Below, one piece after another: positions 53,660-64,000 of a stretch of DNA of 64,000 nucleotides. Below the pieces are notes generated by a model that worked only from the letters and a program-made list of their open reading frames with translations, ran no database searches and was not told the DNA's origin. Source of the DNA: Ichthyophis bannanicus. Its lineage: Eukaryota > Chordata > Amphibia > Gymnophiona > Ichthyophiidae. Each line of letters starts with the position of its first letter. The stretch's first letter is position 1. The position numbers were made by a program, and so were the translations under genes. The stretch is from positions 908,393,309 to 908,457,308 of the forward strand of contig CM066035.1 of NCBI GenBank assembly GCA_033557465.1. Direction: 5' to 3'.

Positions 53660-53768
53660 ACATATATCAAAAGGTTGCTATGATTAATGGCAGATAACAA
53701 ATCCTAAGTTAAACACAATTTGTTGACAGAGAAGCATCATAGCAACCTTTCTGATATCTGTGAAGTGT
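53660..53768. repeat. Hairpin in E5
   Basis: ATATCAAAAGGTTGCTATGA and ATAGCAACCTTTCTGATAT pair with one inserted base; the counterpart of the E1 hairpin. Confidence 0.6.
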
Positions 53769-55188
53769 GTTACAGTTTTGGTTTCTGACAGTGTTTACCA
53801 CCCCGGGGAGTGACCCCAACAGTACTGTGTACCATAGCAATGCTTGCACTGTGCCCAGGACTGGTTTGGTGGGCAGTGCTGCCAAATACCTCTATATTTG
53901 CACAATGCTGGGATAGGTGTGGGAGTGTGTGTATGTCTATCCGGTGTTTGTGACTGCCTACACCTTACTGAGCCCACACTGCTTGCACTGTTTCCAGTGT
54001 TAGCTTGCCAATATGCATAATGAGGAGAAAGGTATTGTAGGTATGGCCCGGACAGGGTGGCCTGGGCAGGATGCATCTGCACAGGGCATAGGGCAATGGC
54101 TGGGACATTGTACTGCCCGACCACCACCTTCACGGACAGGGTGGCCACAGCATGTCATGCTGGGAGGTCACTCTCACCCTGACTGAGCAGTGACCATGGC
54201 ACAGTTAGGTTCCCCCATAGTGCTGTACTGTATTTCTCTCAAGTGATTTTTATGAGTTCCTTTTTCTGGGGCCCAATCACTGATAAACATGCTTGGTGTG
54301 TGCTCATATCCCATTTGTAGGTGCACACAGTTCCTCCAGGAATGTGCGCTATGTACTAGCTGGCAGGCTGTCTGCAGTTAGCATGTGTATGGCTGGCACA
54401 CCTTGCAGGGTGCAGCAGGTGGATACTGACTGTGCCTTCTGCTGGTGAATGTCAGATAGTGGTTGGGGGCAGCTGAGCTTTCCCAGGCCTACTGCCTGTC
54501 TTCCAATGCCCTATGTGTTACGTACAGATCTGCATTGACTGCCCTGTAGGGTGCCTATTCCCCAGCATGACTGGGGTTGATGGTCCCCTCTACTGCCACC
54601 ATTGCAGAGATGTAGAATGTGGATCTGTTGGTGGGAGATCCTGTCCCCCACCCTGACCCACAGAGGGCGGGTTGGGTGGTGCTACATAATCCGCTTTTGG
54701 GTCCAACCACCACCCTTCTCTTATAACTTGTGACCATGGCAACCACACAGGATATGGGTGCATCATAGTCCACAAGGGCTGGACATGACTGGGAAATACA
54801 GATGGACACAGGTGTGTCTGCAGGGGCTGCCCATCATACACTGGCACTGATGGGGCCCTGCAGTGTACCCTACCTCAGCCAATCCAGGTGCTGTGGACCT
54901 GGTGCTGGGCGCCCCACCTCGCTCTCAGGGTGAGCACAGGAACCGCACAATGTCACGGTCTGTAGCTACTCTGTGCCAGTAACACACACGGTCAGTTCCC
55001 CCTACCAGGCCGTGGTGCTATAGAGGCGCATACCCCATCTTGTGATCAGATGTGGGCTGCTGATCTGCATGTTTAGTGCATCATGGGTACGGGTGGGTTT
55101 ACCCTATCCTGGTAACCACAGCAGACAGTTTGTGTGGTGACCTGAAGTCTTTCTGTAGCGAGCCAGCAGTTTGTTAGATGTTCTAGAG

Positions 55189-55699
55189 CAGTGGTTCTTA
55201 ACCAGTCCTCCTTGAACCCCTAGGCCAGTCGGGTGTTCAGGATAGCCCTAATGAATATGCATGAGATATATATGCATTAGAGATATCCTGCCAACCTGAC
55301 TGGTTTGTGGCCCTCTAGGGCTGGATTTGGAGACCCCTGCCTTACACCTCTGCCATTTAAGATTGTGAATGGGCAAGGTGAAGATGTCCTAGACATCAAA
55401 AGGGTAGATAGAATGTGTCACATGCCTCCTCAATTCTCACCACCACCAAAAAGTTGTCTAATAGACAATATTTTGGTGGTGGTGAGAAGGAAAAAGGCAT
55501 GTGACAAATTCTATCTAACCTTTTTGATGTCTTGGAGATCTGCACCTTGCCCGCTCACATTCTAGATGTAAGGCAGGGGTCTCCGAATCCAGCCCTAGAG
55601 GATGTCTCTAATGCATATATATCTCATGCATATTCATTAGGGCTATCCTGAACACCCGACTAGCCTAGGTGTACAAGGAGGATTGGTTAAGAACCACTT
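55189..55699. mobile_element. Palindromic hAT element, 511 bp
   Basis: Begins CAGTGGTTCTTAACC and ends GGTTAAGAACCACTT, with perfect 8-bp duplicates TTCTAGAG at 55181-55188 and 55700-55707. The interior is itself a large palindrome centred near 55461 (TTGTCTAATAGACAA) and includes inverted CAGGGGTC-type hAT-like halves. The inner half also occurs alone in E4 (about 48850-49140). Confidence 0.75.
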
Positions 55700-55996
55700 T
55701 TCTAGAGATGTAGCCCACTGATCAGTTCAATGACAGCAGAGGTCATGGGTTTTATCCCACAGTGGTGTTATTTAATAAGGCTGTCTGAGGCATTTCCTTT
55801 TAATTTAAATCAGTGCTGCCAGCAAAAACACCCTCACAGTGACGTATCCTAAGGTGCCTCATAAGGTGTCCTATAAAGAGCCCTATAGGGCACATTATAA
55901 GGTACCTTGCCGGACAGGGCACTTTATAATGTGCCATATGGAGTGCCTTATAGGGCGCCTTATGTGGCTCCTTAGATTACAGCACTGTGAGGGTGT

Positions 55997-56345
55997 TTAA
56001 TAATCTAGCAATGGTTTATGGACCCCTACCCAGCAACCTGTCCAAACTGTTTTAAACCCAGCTACAATGACAACTTCTAATACATCCTCTGGTAATGGAT
56101 TGCAGAGTTTGATTATGCATTGTCTGAAAAAAATGTTCTCACCTAGAAGTTCTAAAGGGACTACACTGTAGCTACATTGCATGTCCTCTAGTTTGTCCAC
56201 AGTCTGAGGGCATAAAAAAGCGACCTTTGTTTACCCGTTCCACTCCTGTCAATAATCTATAGACTTCTATCATATCTCCACTCAGCCATCTCTTCCCCAG
56301 GTTGATAAGCCCCCACCTTTTTTAGCCTCTTCACAAAGGGGTATT
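55997..56345 (-). pseudogene. CR1/L3-like RT C-terminus, minus strand
   Basis: The minus-strand frame encodes LLGENIFFRQCIIKLCNPLPEDVLEVVIVAGFKT, the WNxLP-type C-terminal block of CR1-like RT. Upstream on the same strand are decayed RSLFYALRLWTN-type segments. A 5'-truncated insertion. Confidence 0.7.
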
Positions 56346-56639
56346 CTGCCATATACATTACCATCTGTGATGTCCGTCATGATGCCACAGTGACAGTGGC
56401 AGCACACAGTCATGCTGCTGCTGCAGATGGGCAATGTGCCACATGGGTCAGTCCAAGGGTCCTGACACCCCAGGCAGAGATCCAGGCTGATCCCCCCCTA
56501 CCACTGCCGCTGAACCCAGCTGTGGGGGAAGAGGCCGATAGTGCCAGAAGCTGAGGCTCTCCAGGTAGCTGAAACATGCAGGCACCCAGGGGATTACCAC
56601 AGCAGTGGCTGAGTTAGCCTTCAATACTGCATGTCCTGT
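56346..56639. other. Unassigned region
   Basis: No repeat or frame recognised. Confidence 0.35.
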
Positions 56640-56812
56640 TATGCTAATATATACATCTTTTAACCCTTATACTTCAAACCCAACTTTTGTAACGTTAAAT
56701 GTAGCTCGCACCTTTAATTAATTTATGTTTGAATTCACTGAGTTCCATGTAAACTGTCTTGACTTGTAGAAAGACGGTATTATTAAGAAAAAGATGTTAA
56801 ATAAATAAATAG
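56640..56812 (+). repeat. Retroposon tail with (AAAT)n
   Basis: CCATGTAAACTGTCTTGACT, AAAGACGGTATTAT and TTAAATAAATAAAT; a sister of 20330-20421. Confidence 0.55.
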
Positions 56813-58029
56813 AAGGTTCCACATTTGGGGGTATGTTTACTAAAGGGCGCTATTTGCGCTGCTGTCACATTATCGCACGATAAGGCGCCTTATCACGCGA
56901 TAATAAAGCTTTACCGGGCGATAAGGCGCCTTATTGTGCATTAATGTGCGCAGCGGCGCAAACGAGCGCTGAAGGCGTGGAAAGGCTCCCGGAGGGCGGA
57001 GTAAGGCTCCCCAGGGGCGGAGAGAGAGGGTCAATGGGTAGAGAGTGGGAGGGGAGAGGCTCCATGCACACTAACGCTGTGGATTCCTGGGCTGAAAACG
57101 AACGCGAGTGAAACCTTCGCGTTAGAGCAGATTTAAAGGGAAGAGAAACCATTTACGTCCGCAATGTACAGCAAAGCCAGGGAAACCTAGAAAAGTGATA
57201 AGTGTGATACATGTGCACGGAACAAAAGGGCAAATAAACATTGAAAAGGACCTGAACAAACTGGAAAAAAAACATAACCAAGAAGGGCAATAGTGATATT
57301 AATGGGAAACATCAAAAACACTACCGGGAAAGCTCCAAAAAAAGGATATCAATTTTGAAAGGGGCTATGCTCTGTCCCCATACAAGGTGAATGATCCCAC
57401 AGTGAAATAGCGCTGATCAGGGTTTTCCGTTTCTATTGGACAGGTTTCCTATGGCATGCACATGTCCCGCAACAGCAGGTTGGGCATGTTGGAATGGGAA
57501 ACTGGACAGATGCTGGAAAAGGGGATACAGAGGGCTGCAGGCAGCACATGCTGTGGTGCAGCTGGGCCACAGTGCGGACTAGGGTGATGCCTAGGTGGCC
57601 CATAGGAATGCTGAAACAGTAGAGCCACCAGACAGCAACTGATGAGGGCCCAACATGGGCACGAGTGTGTTTCCCACAGAGTCACAGGGGATAGTACCCA
57701 GCAGGTACCCCCAAGGGCACAGAACATTGGCAGGCGGTGCTGGGGGGAAGCGTGGACATCTATGCAGGCACCCCTACCCCAGAACCCACACCATAGGCAG
57801 CCACCTACTGGCACACTGGATGACCTGAGACTGCGCACCACCAGCACCACCAGCAGAAGGGCATGTCAGCATGGCGACAGAGGGGTACTGGTGGTGGAGG
57901 GGGCAGTGGCAGCTGCCCACAGCAGACCATGGCCTAGCCCTGTTTAGGTGGGTGCCATGCACTGCAACAGACAGGCCCTGTCTGACGAACAGTCATGGTA
58001 TCCCCAGGGAATGAACTGTCCCTGTGGCA

Positions 58030-58105
58030 ACAGTGTGGTGCAGTACACACAGCCACTGTGTTCAGGAGCAGAAGGTCACAGGTTCAAGTCCCTGCTGTGG
58101 CTCCC
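58030..58105 (+). repeat. tRNA-like module in E6
   Basis: GTGGTGCAGTACACACAGCC and GGTTCAAGTCC; same family as E1, E5 and E8. Confidence 0.5.
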
Positions 58106-58248
58106 ACCAACCCAGTCCTCATATTTTATCCTGTACTAAACCGTGGTAATAAAGAGGGAACATTATTGCAGATAACATAAACATGCCTGAAATGCCTATA
58201 TTTTACCCTACAGAGCACAGACACCATAGACATGTGCAATACCTAAAG

Positions 58249-58440
58249 CAGAGTCTCCCAAATGCAGTCCTGGAGGGACAAACTCCATTCAGGTGTCATG
58301 CTGTCCCTAATAAAGATGCCTGTGCTGCATTTCTATGCGCCGCCCCCATGGTATGCAGATGTATCCATGCATATTCATTAGGGACAGCATGAAAACCCGA
58401 ACAGTGTTTGGCCCACCAGGACTGGAGTTGGGAACCTCTG
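58249..58440 (-). mobile_element. Non-autonomous hAT-like element in E6
   Basis: CAGAGTCTCCCAAATGC ... GTTGGGAACCTCTG; the flanking 8-mers match at 5 of 8 positions. Confidence 0.6.
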
Positions 58441-59029
58441 CCTTAGAGCAGCGGCCAACAGGGGTAGAAACACCCGCACCCACAGGCGCCATTATCCAAA
58501 GCCTCCTGGAGAGGCAGGATGTTGGGCCCTGCGTGCAGCACCATCTCCCAATACTAGCACTTGCATACCATAGCACTGCCACCCTAAACCTGCGAATACG
58601 GTACACATATATCAAAAGGTTGCTATGATTACTGGCAGATAGCAATCCCTAGGTTAAGCACAATCTGCTCATTGAGCTGTATCATAGCAACCTCTCTGAT
58701 GTCTGTGGAGTGTGTTTCAGGTCTGGTGTCTGACAGTGTTTACCACCCTGGGGAGTGACCCCAACAGTATTGCATACCATAGCCATGCCTGCACTGTGCC
58801 CAGGACTGTTGTGGTGGCCAGGGCTGCCTCTGTTGCTGTGTCTGTAGGTCAGCGCACCTAATTAAGGCTAACGTGCATTAACGTGCCATGGCTCCCTCTA
58901 TCACACGAAAAGTACCTTATCGCACGATAACCCTAAATGCTACCTTAAGACCGGAACGCCCACTACCTTATATGGCATCCTGCACACTAACGCCGGCTGC
59001 ACGTTAAGACTGCTTAGTAAACATACCCC

Positions 59030-59067
59030 TAAGAGTCACCACCCAGGAAAAGGATCTAGGTATCATC
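59030..59067 (+). pseudogene. CR1-like RT fragment between E6 and a hAT element
   Basis: Encodes RVTTQEKDLGIIV, matching the STKEERDLGVVV block of the intact CR1 ORF2. The frame continues at 59648. Confidence 0.75.
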
Positions 59068-59075
59068 GTGGATAG

Positions 59076-59647
59076 TAGAGATGTGTTTTCATCAACTGTG
59101 CGTGTTATTGTGCACTCAAAAAATAAAAAAACACACTCCATACAAATCAAAAAGTTGTTATGTTCAGTCACTAACAGGAAAAACAATTTAGCACAGTTTT
59201 CTTTGTTCACATATTATCACGAATAATGGAGGTCTCAGACCTAACGGGCTTTACACAGGCATATGAAATCTGAAATACCATCGCCCTATTGCATCAATGA
59301 CCATCCAACATCGTGAAACAGCACAAAACTACAAATGAGAGCAGAAAACAGATAAAATCCGCATGATTTATCTTTTGCAAAAAAATTCTTCAACAATCAG
59401 CTGTGGTAAATTGCTTTTCCTGTTAGTGACTGGACATAACAACTTTTTGATTTGTATGGAGTGCATTTGTTGATTTTTTGACTACATTTTCCACTCTGGA
59501 AGTGACTGAAATGTTGTTGTTATTGCGCACTAGCATGTACTATTGTGCAATAGTGCGCATTATTGGAAAAAATGAAACAATACAAAACAAAATGAAAAAT
59601 TAAAATGAAATGATACAAAACAAAATTGTTTGGTCTGGACATCTCTA
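59076..59647 (+). mobile_element. Non-autonomous hAT element with nested hairpin
   Basis: Ends are TAGAGATG and CATCTCTA. The flanks GTGGATAG / GTGGATGA are 8-bp duplicates in 6 of 8 positions, and the CR1 frame reads across them. Inside, ACAAATCAAAAAGTTGTTAT (about 59140) is mirrored near 59440. Between the arms are GGTCTCAGAC (59231) and GCATCAATGA (59291), as in the hammerhead fold-backs, but without a hammerhead core. Confidence 0.7.
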
Positions 59648-60390
59648 GTGGATGATACATTGAAATCCTCTGCTCAGTGTGCAGCGGCAGCCAAGAAAAC
59701 TAATAGAATGGTAGGAATTATAAGGAAAGGAATGGAGAATAAAACAAAGGAAATGATAAAGTCTCTTGATCGCTACAGGATATGACCTCAGCTTGAGCAT
59801 TGTGTTCTGGTCGGCACATCTGAAAAAAGATAATTGCGGAATTAGAAGAGCTACAGAAAAGAGTGTCCAAAATGATAAAAGGGGCTAGAAGGATTCCTCT
59901 TGAGGAGAGGCTTAAAAGGTTAGGGCTCTTCAGCTTGGAAAAGAAATGCCTGTGGGGAGATATGATAAGAGGTCTATAAAATAGCGAATGGAGTGGAACA
60001 AGTAAATGTAACTCGGTTGTTTACTCCTCGCAAAAAGTAAAAAAGACCAGGGGACAGGCAATGAAGCTACAAAGTAGCGAATTTAAGATTAATTAAAGAA
60101 CATATTTTTTCACTCAGTGCCTAATTAAGCTCTGGAATTCATTACTGGAGGATGTATTAAAAGCTGTTAGTGTAGCTAGGTTTTAAAAAGGTTTGGACAG
60201 GTTCCCGGAGGAAAAATCCATAAACTCTTATTAAAGAGGACTAGAGGAATCCACTGATTAATCCTGGGATAAGCAGCATTGAATTGGTTGGCCTTTTGAC
60301 CTGGATTGGCCACTGTTGGAAACAGGATACTGGGCTTGATAGACCTTTGGGTTTGACCCAGTTTGGTAAATGTTATGTTCTTATGAGTGT
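59648..60390 (+). pseudogene. CR1/L3-like LINE 3' end
   Basis: VDDTLKSSAQCAAAAKKTNRMVGIIRKGMENKTKEM, then GYDLSLSIVFWSAHLKKDN and several shifted blocks, to ALEFITGG. The tail TTGGCCACTGTTGGAAACAG ... TTGACCCAG ... TTATGTTCTTA is the L3-type end also seen in E1. Multiple stops. Confidence 0.8.
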
Positions 60391-60441
60391 TTAGTTGTCC
60401 TATACCCTCTTTTAGGTTCTGGGTGTTTCTAATGTGACTAT

Positions 60442-62178
60442 GGGGTATGTTTACTAAACTGCGGTAATGTCACCTGCGTTAGGTTCCGTGGTAAAGATAC
60501 AGATGCCCATATAAAGGCGTGGGCAGTGCATTGTTACAGCAAGCCGTATCAGCTAACGCATGTTACAAGGTGCCTTAGACTAACGCGCGTTACAAGGCAC
60601 CTTATAAGGTGCCTTATAAGGAAGGCGCATTATAAGGTGCCTTATAAGGTGTCTACTGCAGCTACGTGCTGGGGCCAGCAGCCTGACTCTCCATGAACCT
60701 TTGGATAGTGGAGCCTGTGTGAGTGGGTGTTTTGACCCCTGTTTGACATGGCTTTGGGGTTTGCACATGTTGATGTTGTATCTACATTGTAGGGAAAGAC
60801 ATGGGGAGATTCTCTGTAGGAGCCACAGCTGGGACTTGAACCTGTGACCCTCTGCTTCTGGACACACTGGCCTTGTGCACTGCACCACACTATTGCCACA
60901 GAGAAGTAGCAGTTCCTGGGGCTACCCTTACTTTTCTCAGGCAGACCTTTTCTGTTGCACTGCACACCACGTACTGGTACAGGGCATGGCCTAGGTCCAC
61001 TGCAGGCAGGTGGCACTGCTCCCTCCAGCACAAACACACACCCCCTGCCATGCTGACATGATCATTTGCTGTCGGTGCTGGTCGTGCGTGATCCCAGGCC
61101 ATCCACTGTGCAGGTAGGCGGGTGCCTAGGGTGCAGGGTCTGGGGTGGCGAGGCATACTGTTGGACATCCACACATCCCCCCATCACTGCCTACCAATGT
61201 TATATCCTTGCCACATAGGAGAGTGATAGCTTGGGGGATGTCAGGATGGTGCTCTAGCAACTATTGGCTAGGGTGGACCAGGTAGATGTAGGTGGAGTGT
61301 GTTGTTACTGCTGACTGTGGACAGGCTAGGGTATGCACCTCAGGTACGGTGTACTCAGTTTGGCCTACTGGGTGAATATATGTTTCTGACAATGTATGGG
61401 CACACCCTGCAATGCCTTACTAAGGGCTGCCGTAAAGAGTGTTCAGTTAGCTGGGTCTATGAACTGTTTGGGACCCACCCTGGGTGTGGTCTATGGACCC
61501 TTGTTAGTGTGGTCCCCAGATGTGCACTGCTTACCCTATTACAGGCATAGTGGTACCTGTGTGACCTTTGGGGTACTTGCTGGGTAATGTCTCCTGGATG
61601 GGACACTGTGGAACACGGACTACTGGGCATGTTTGGCCCTGGTCAGCTGTAGTCCTGCTGATTTCCAGTTTCTATGTTCCTATGTGCCACCTGGGTGATG
61701 GCCTAGTTCACCCTGTGCCCCAGCTGCCCCCACTGCATGTCCCGCCTGCAGTCCCCCTATGCCCCATTTGCACCATCACCATAGTGGCCTTTCATACTTG
61801 GCCACTATACTGTTGCTGCAGATGGAGCACTACTATCACCTTTCTCAAGCTCCCTGCCTAGGCTGTACATTGCTGACACTGAAATGGTTTCTCTCTCCTA
61901 CAAATGTGCATCTAACGCCAGGTTTTCACTCGCGTTAGTTTCCAGCCCCTCAGTTCCCCGTGTTGGTGTTGTGGGAGCCTCTCCCCGTCCACTCTCCGCC
62001 CATTGACCTCCTTCTCTCCACCCTTTTTCCACCCTCTGCAGTGTTTACCGCAGCCGGGAACGCTAACGTGCGTTAGGTTACGTTAACGCCCGTTAAAGTT
62101 ACATAGCGCGTGTTAACGTTACCTAACACGCGTTAACGTAGCCGCTGCTACGTTACCGCAGTTTAGTAAACATACCCA
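60442..62178 (+). mobile_element. E7: 1.74-kb Harbinger-like element
   Basis: Starts GGGGTATGTTTACTAAAC and ends TTTAGTAAACATACCC plus A, with TAT at 60439-60441 and 62179-62181. The left arm holds a stepped palindrome of GGTGCC/GGCACC words (about 60566-60655). The right arm has the C-rich block near 61978-62010 and many TTAACG/CGTTAA words. One reversed tRNA-like module (about 60825-60905). No hAT element at the usual site. Confidence 0.75.
60825..60905 (-). repeat. tRNA-like module in E7
   Basis: The reverse strand reads GTGGTGCAGTGCACAAGGCC, then GGTTCAAGTCCC. Confidence 0.5.
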
Positions 62179-62310
62179 TATGTAATTTAAGGAAGTGTTG
62201 TTGAGTCTTTGTAGGTTGTGATCAGCTATAAACTTTTCAGACCTCACAGTCCTCTTCTTTAAAAGGAAGTATATCATTGCTAACGAGTAAGCTGTATGTT
62301 ATGAAAATAA

Positions 62311-64000
62311 GGGGTATGTTTACTAAACCGTCTTAACATGCGCTCTTCCACGTTATCGCGCGATAAGGTACCTTATCACCCGATGAAGGCGCGTTATCGG
62401 GCGATAAGGTACCTTATCGCGCGATAACGCGCAGCGGCGCAAATGAGCGCTGAGGGCAGAGAAAGACTCCCAGAGGGCGGAGGAAGGCTCCCCAGGGGCA
62501 GAGAGAGAGGGTCAATGGGCAGAGAGTGGGAGGGGAGAGGCTCCCTGCACACTAACACTGTGAAATTCGAAGCTGAAAACTAACGCCAGTTAGAGCTGAT
62601 TTAAAGGGAAAAGAAACCATTTCCGTCAGCAATGTACAGCAAAACCAGGGAAACCTACAAAAAGTGATAAGTGTGATACATGTGCACGGAACAAAAGGGC
62701 AAATAAACATTGAAAATGAACAGAAGAAAATGTAATAAAAACATAACCAAGTTGGCCAATAGTGATAGTAATGGGAAACATCAACCCCCCCCCACCCCCC
62801 ACCGAGAAAGCTCCAAAAAAAGATAGGAATTTTGGAAGGGTCTATGCTTCTTTCCCCATACAAGGTGCATGAGCCCACAGTGAAATTGCGCTGAGCAGGG
62901 TTTTCCCTCTCCATTGGGCAAGTTTCCTATGGCGTGCACATGTTCCACAACAGCAGGGCGGGCATGTCGGAACGGGCAACTGGACAGATGCTTGAAAAGG
63001 GGACACAGAGGGCTGCAGGCGGCACATGCTGTGGTGCAGCTGGGCCACAGTGCCGACTAGGGTGATACCTAGGTGGCCCATAGGAATGCTGAAACAGTAG
63101 TGCAGCCAAACAGCAACTGATGAGGGACCAACATGGGCACGAGTGCGCTACCCACAGTGTCACAGGGGATAGTACCCAGCAGGTACCCCCAAGAGCACAG
63201 AACATTGCCAGGCAATGCTTGGGGGAAGCGTGGACAGCTATGCAGGCACCCCTACTCCAGAACCCGCACCATAGGCAGCCGCCTAACCACACACTGGATG
63301 GCCTGAGACTACGCACCACCAGCACCACCAGCAGAAGGGCATGTCAGCAGGGTGGCAGAGGGGTACTGGTGGTGGAGGGGGCAGTGGCAGCCGCCCAGAG
63401 CAGACCATGGCCTAGCCCTGTGTAGGTGGGTGCCATGCACTGCAACAGACAGGCCCTGTCTGACGAACAGTCATGGTATCACCAGGGAATGCACTATCTC
63501 TGTGGCAACATGGTGGTGCAGTGCACACAGCCAGTGTGCTCAGAAGGTCACAGGTTCAAATCCCAGCTGTGGTTCCTGCCAACCAGTCCCCATATTTAAC
63601 CCACTATTAAAACATGCTAATACAGACAGAACCTTTATTGCAGATGACGTAAACATGCCCAAAACACCTACATTTTACCCTACAGAGCATAGACACCATA
63701 AACATGCGCATTACCTAGAGCAGAGTCTCCCAAATGCAGTCCTGGAGGGCCAAACACCATTCAGGTTCCATGCTGCCTCTAATAAATATGGCTGTGCTGC
63801 ATTTCTATGCACCGCCCCCATGGTATGCAGATGTATCTCATGCATATTCATTAGGGACAGCATGGAAACCCGAACAGTGTTTGGACCTCCAGGACTGGAG
63901 TTGGGAACCTCTGCCCTAGAGCAGCGGCCAGTAGGGGCATACACACACGCTCCCACAGGCTCCATTAACCGAAGCCTCCTGGAGAGGCAGGATGTTGGGC
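62311..64000 (-). mobile_element. E8: Harbinger-like element running off the window
   Basis: Starts GGGGTATGTTTACTAAAC after TAA (62308-62310). The arm is built of TTATCGCGCGATAA and GGTACC palindromes (62340-62450), then the inverse C-rich block. The body is colinear with E6, including a tRNA-like module (about 63510-63575) and a hAT copy (63721-63913, flanks ACCTAGAG/CCCTAGAG). The far end lies beyond 64000. Confidence 0.75.
63721..63913 (-). mobile_element. Non-autonomous hAT element in E8
   Basis: CAGAGTCTCCCAAATGC ... GTTGGGAACCTCTG with 8-bp flanks matching at 7 of 8 positions. Confidence 0.75.

Larger units (their letters stand above)
52196..55985 (-). mobile_element. E5: Harbinger-like element, 3' border lost
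   Basis: Starts GGGGTATGTTTACTAAAC after TAA (52193-52195). The body is reversed relative to E1 and colinear with its inverse: right arm, tRNA-like module (53084-53155), hAT (53303-53495), hairpin (53660-53768), then left-arm material with a nested hAT palindrome (55189-55699) and half a tRNA-like fold-back (55706-55995). No matching terminal sequence follows; LINE sequence begins at about 55997, so the far end is missing. Confidence 0.7.
56828..59029 (-). mobile_element. E6: 2.2-kb Harbinger-like element in a CR1 LINE
   Basis: Starts GGGGTATGTTTACTAAAG and ends TTAGTAAACATACCCC. The left flank is TTG and the right flank TAA. It splits a CR1-like frame: GAAGGTTCCACATT before it, GTCACCACCCAGGAAAAGGA after it. 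The right arm (here at left) uses a TTATCGCGCGATAA and GGCGCC word set, close to E8. Includes a tRNA-like module (about 58030-58105), a hAT element and the hairpin at about 58603-58705. Much of the long left-arm material is absent. Confidence 0.75.

Noticed and set aside
52196..59029. E5 start and E6 end as one 6.8-kb element with matching TAA flanks
   Set aside because: E5 starts in an L1 ORF1, whereas 59030 continues a CR1 frame that resumes from before 56828. The TAA match is coincidental.

Overview
The window is repeat-dominated vertebrate DNA with no recognisable host protein-coding gene. Its mix of elements is RTE/BovB-like, CR1/L3-like, L2-like and L1-like LINEs, a DIRS-type tyrosine-recombinase retrotransposon, a gamma-type endogenous retrovirus (ERV), hAT and Harbinger-like DNA elements, and tRNA- and 5S-like Pol III sequences. 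This suits a large-genome tetrapod. An amphibian such as a caecilian is my best guess, but that is inference; no host gene supports it.

Layout. 1-1435: unassigned, possibly LTR-derived. 1785-19266: one RTE/BovB-like LINE in three pieces, split by element E1 (3771-8528) and by a 10.0-kb ERV (8969-19003). The ERV has 643-bp LTRs differing at about five positions, a tRNA-Gly primer site, gag, a pol with one in-frame stop, and an open env. 19267-22414: a 5S-like sequence, then an 823-bp fold-back carrying a hammerhead-like motif in each arm. 22415-31806: element E2, split by a nearly complete DIRS element (23301-29395) with inverted termini and an internal complementary region. 31810-34339: a second hammerhead-like segment and a LINE ORF1 fragment. 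34340-39544: element E3. 39545-44420: old LINE fragments and fold-backs. 44440-47512: a CR1-like LINE with an uninterrupted 954-residue ORF2. 47560-64000: LINE pieces interrupted by E4, E5, E6, E7 and E8, with hAT elements nested inside.

The main theme is the 'E' family: eight long DNA elements plus one short relative, covering roughly half the window. Ends read GGGGTATGTTTACTAAAC and its reverse complement. Most complete copies are flanked by 3-bp TAT, TAA or TTA repeats, as expected for PIF/Harbinger-like transposition. The copies encode no transposase. They contain CpG-rich subterminal palindromes that differ between copies, tRNA-like modules with A- and B-box-like motifs, stepped GGCACC/GGTGCC fold-backs, and a hAT element at the same internal site in most long copies.

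The insertion order can be read directly. RTE, CR1 and L1 LINEs came first, E elements landed in them, DIRS landed in E2 and hAT elements landed in E copies. The ERV landed in the RTE and is young by LTR comparison.
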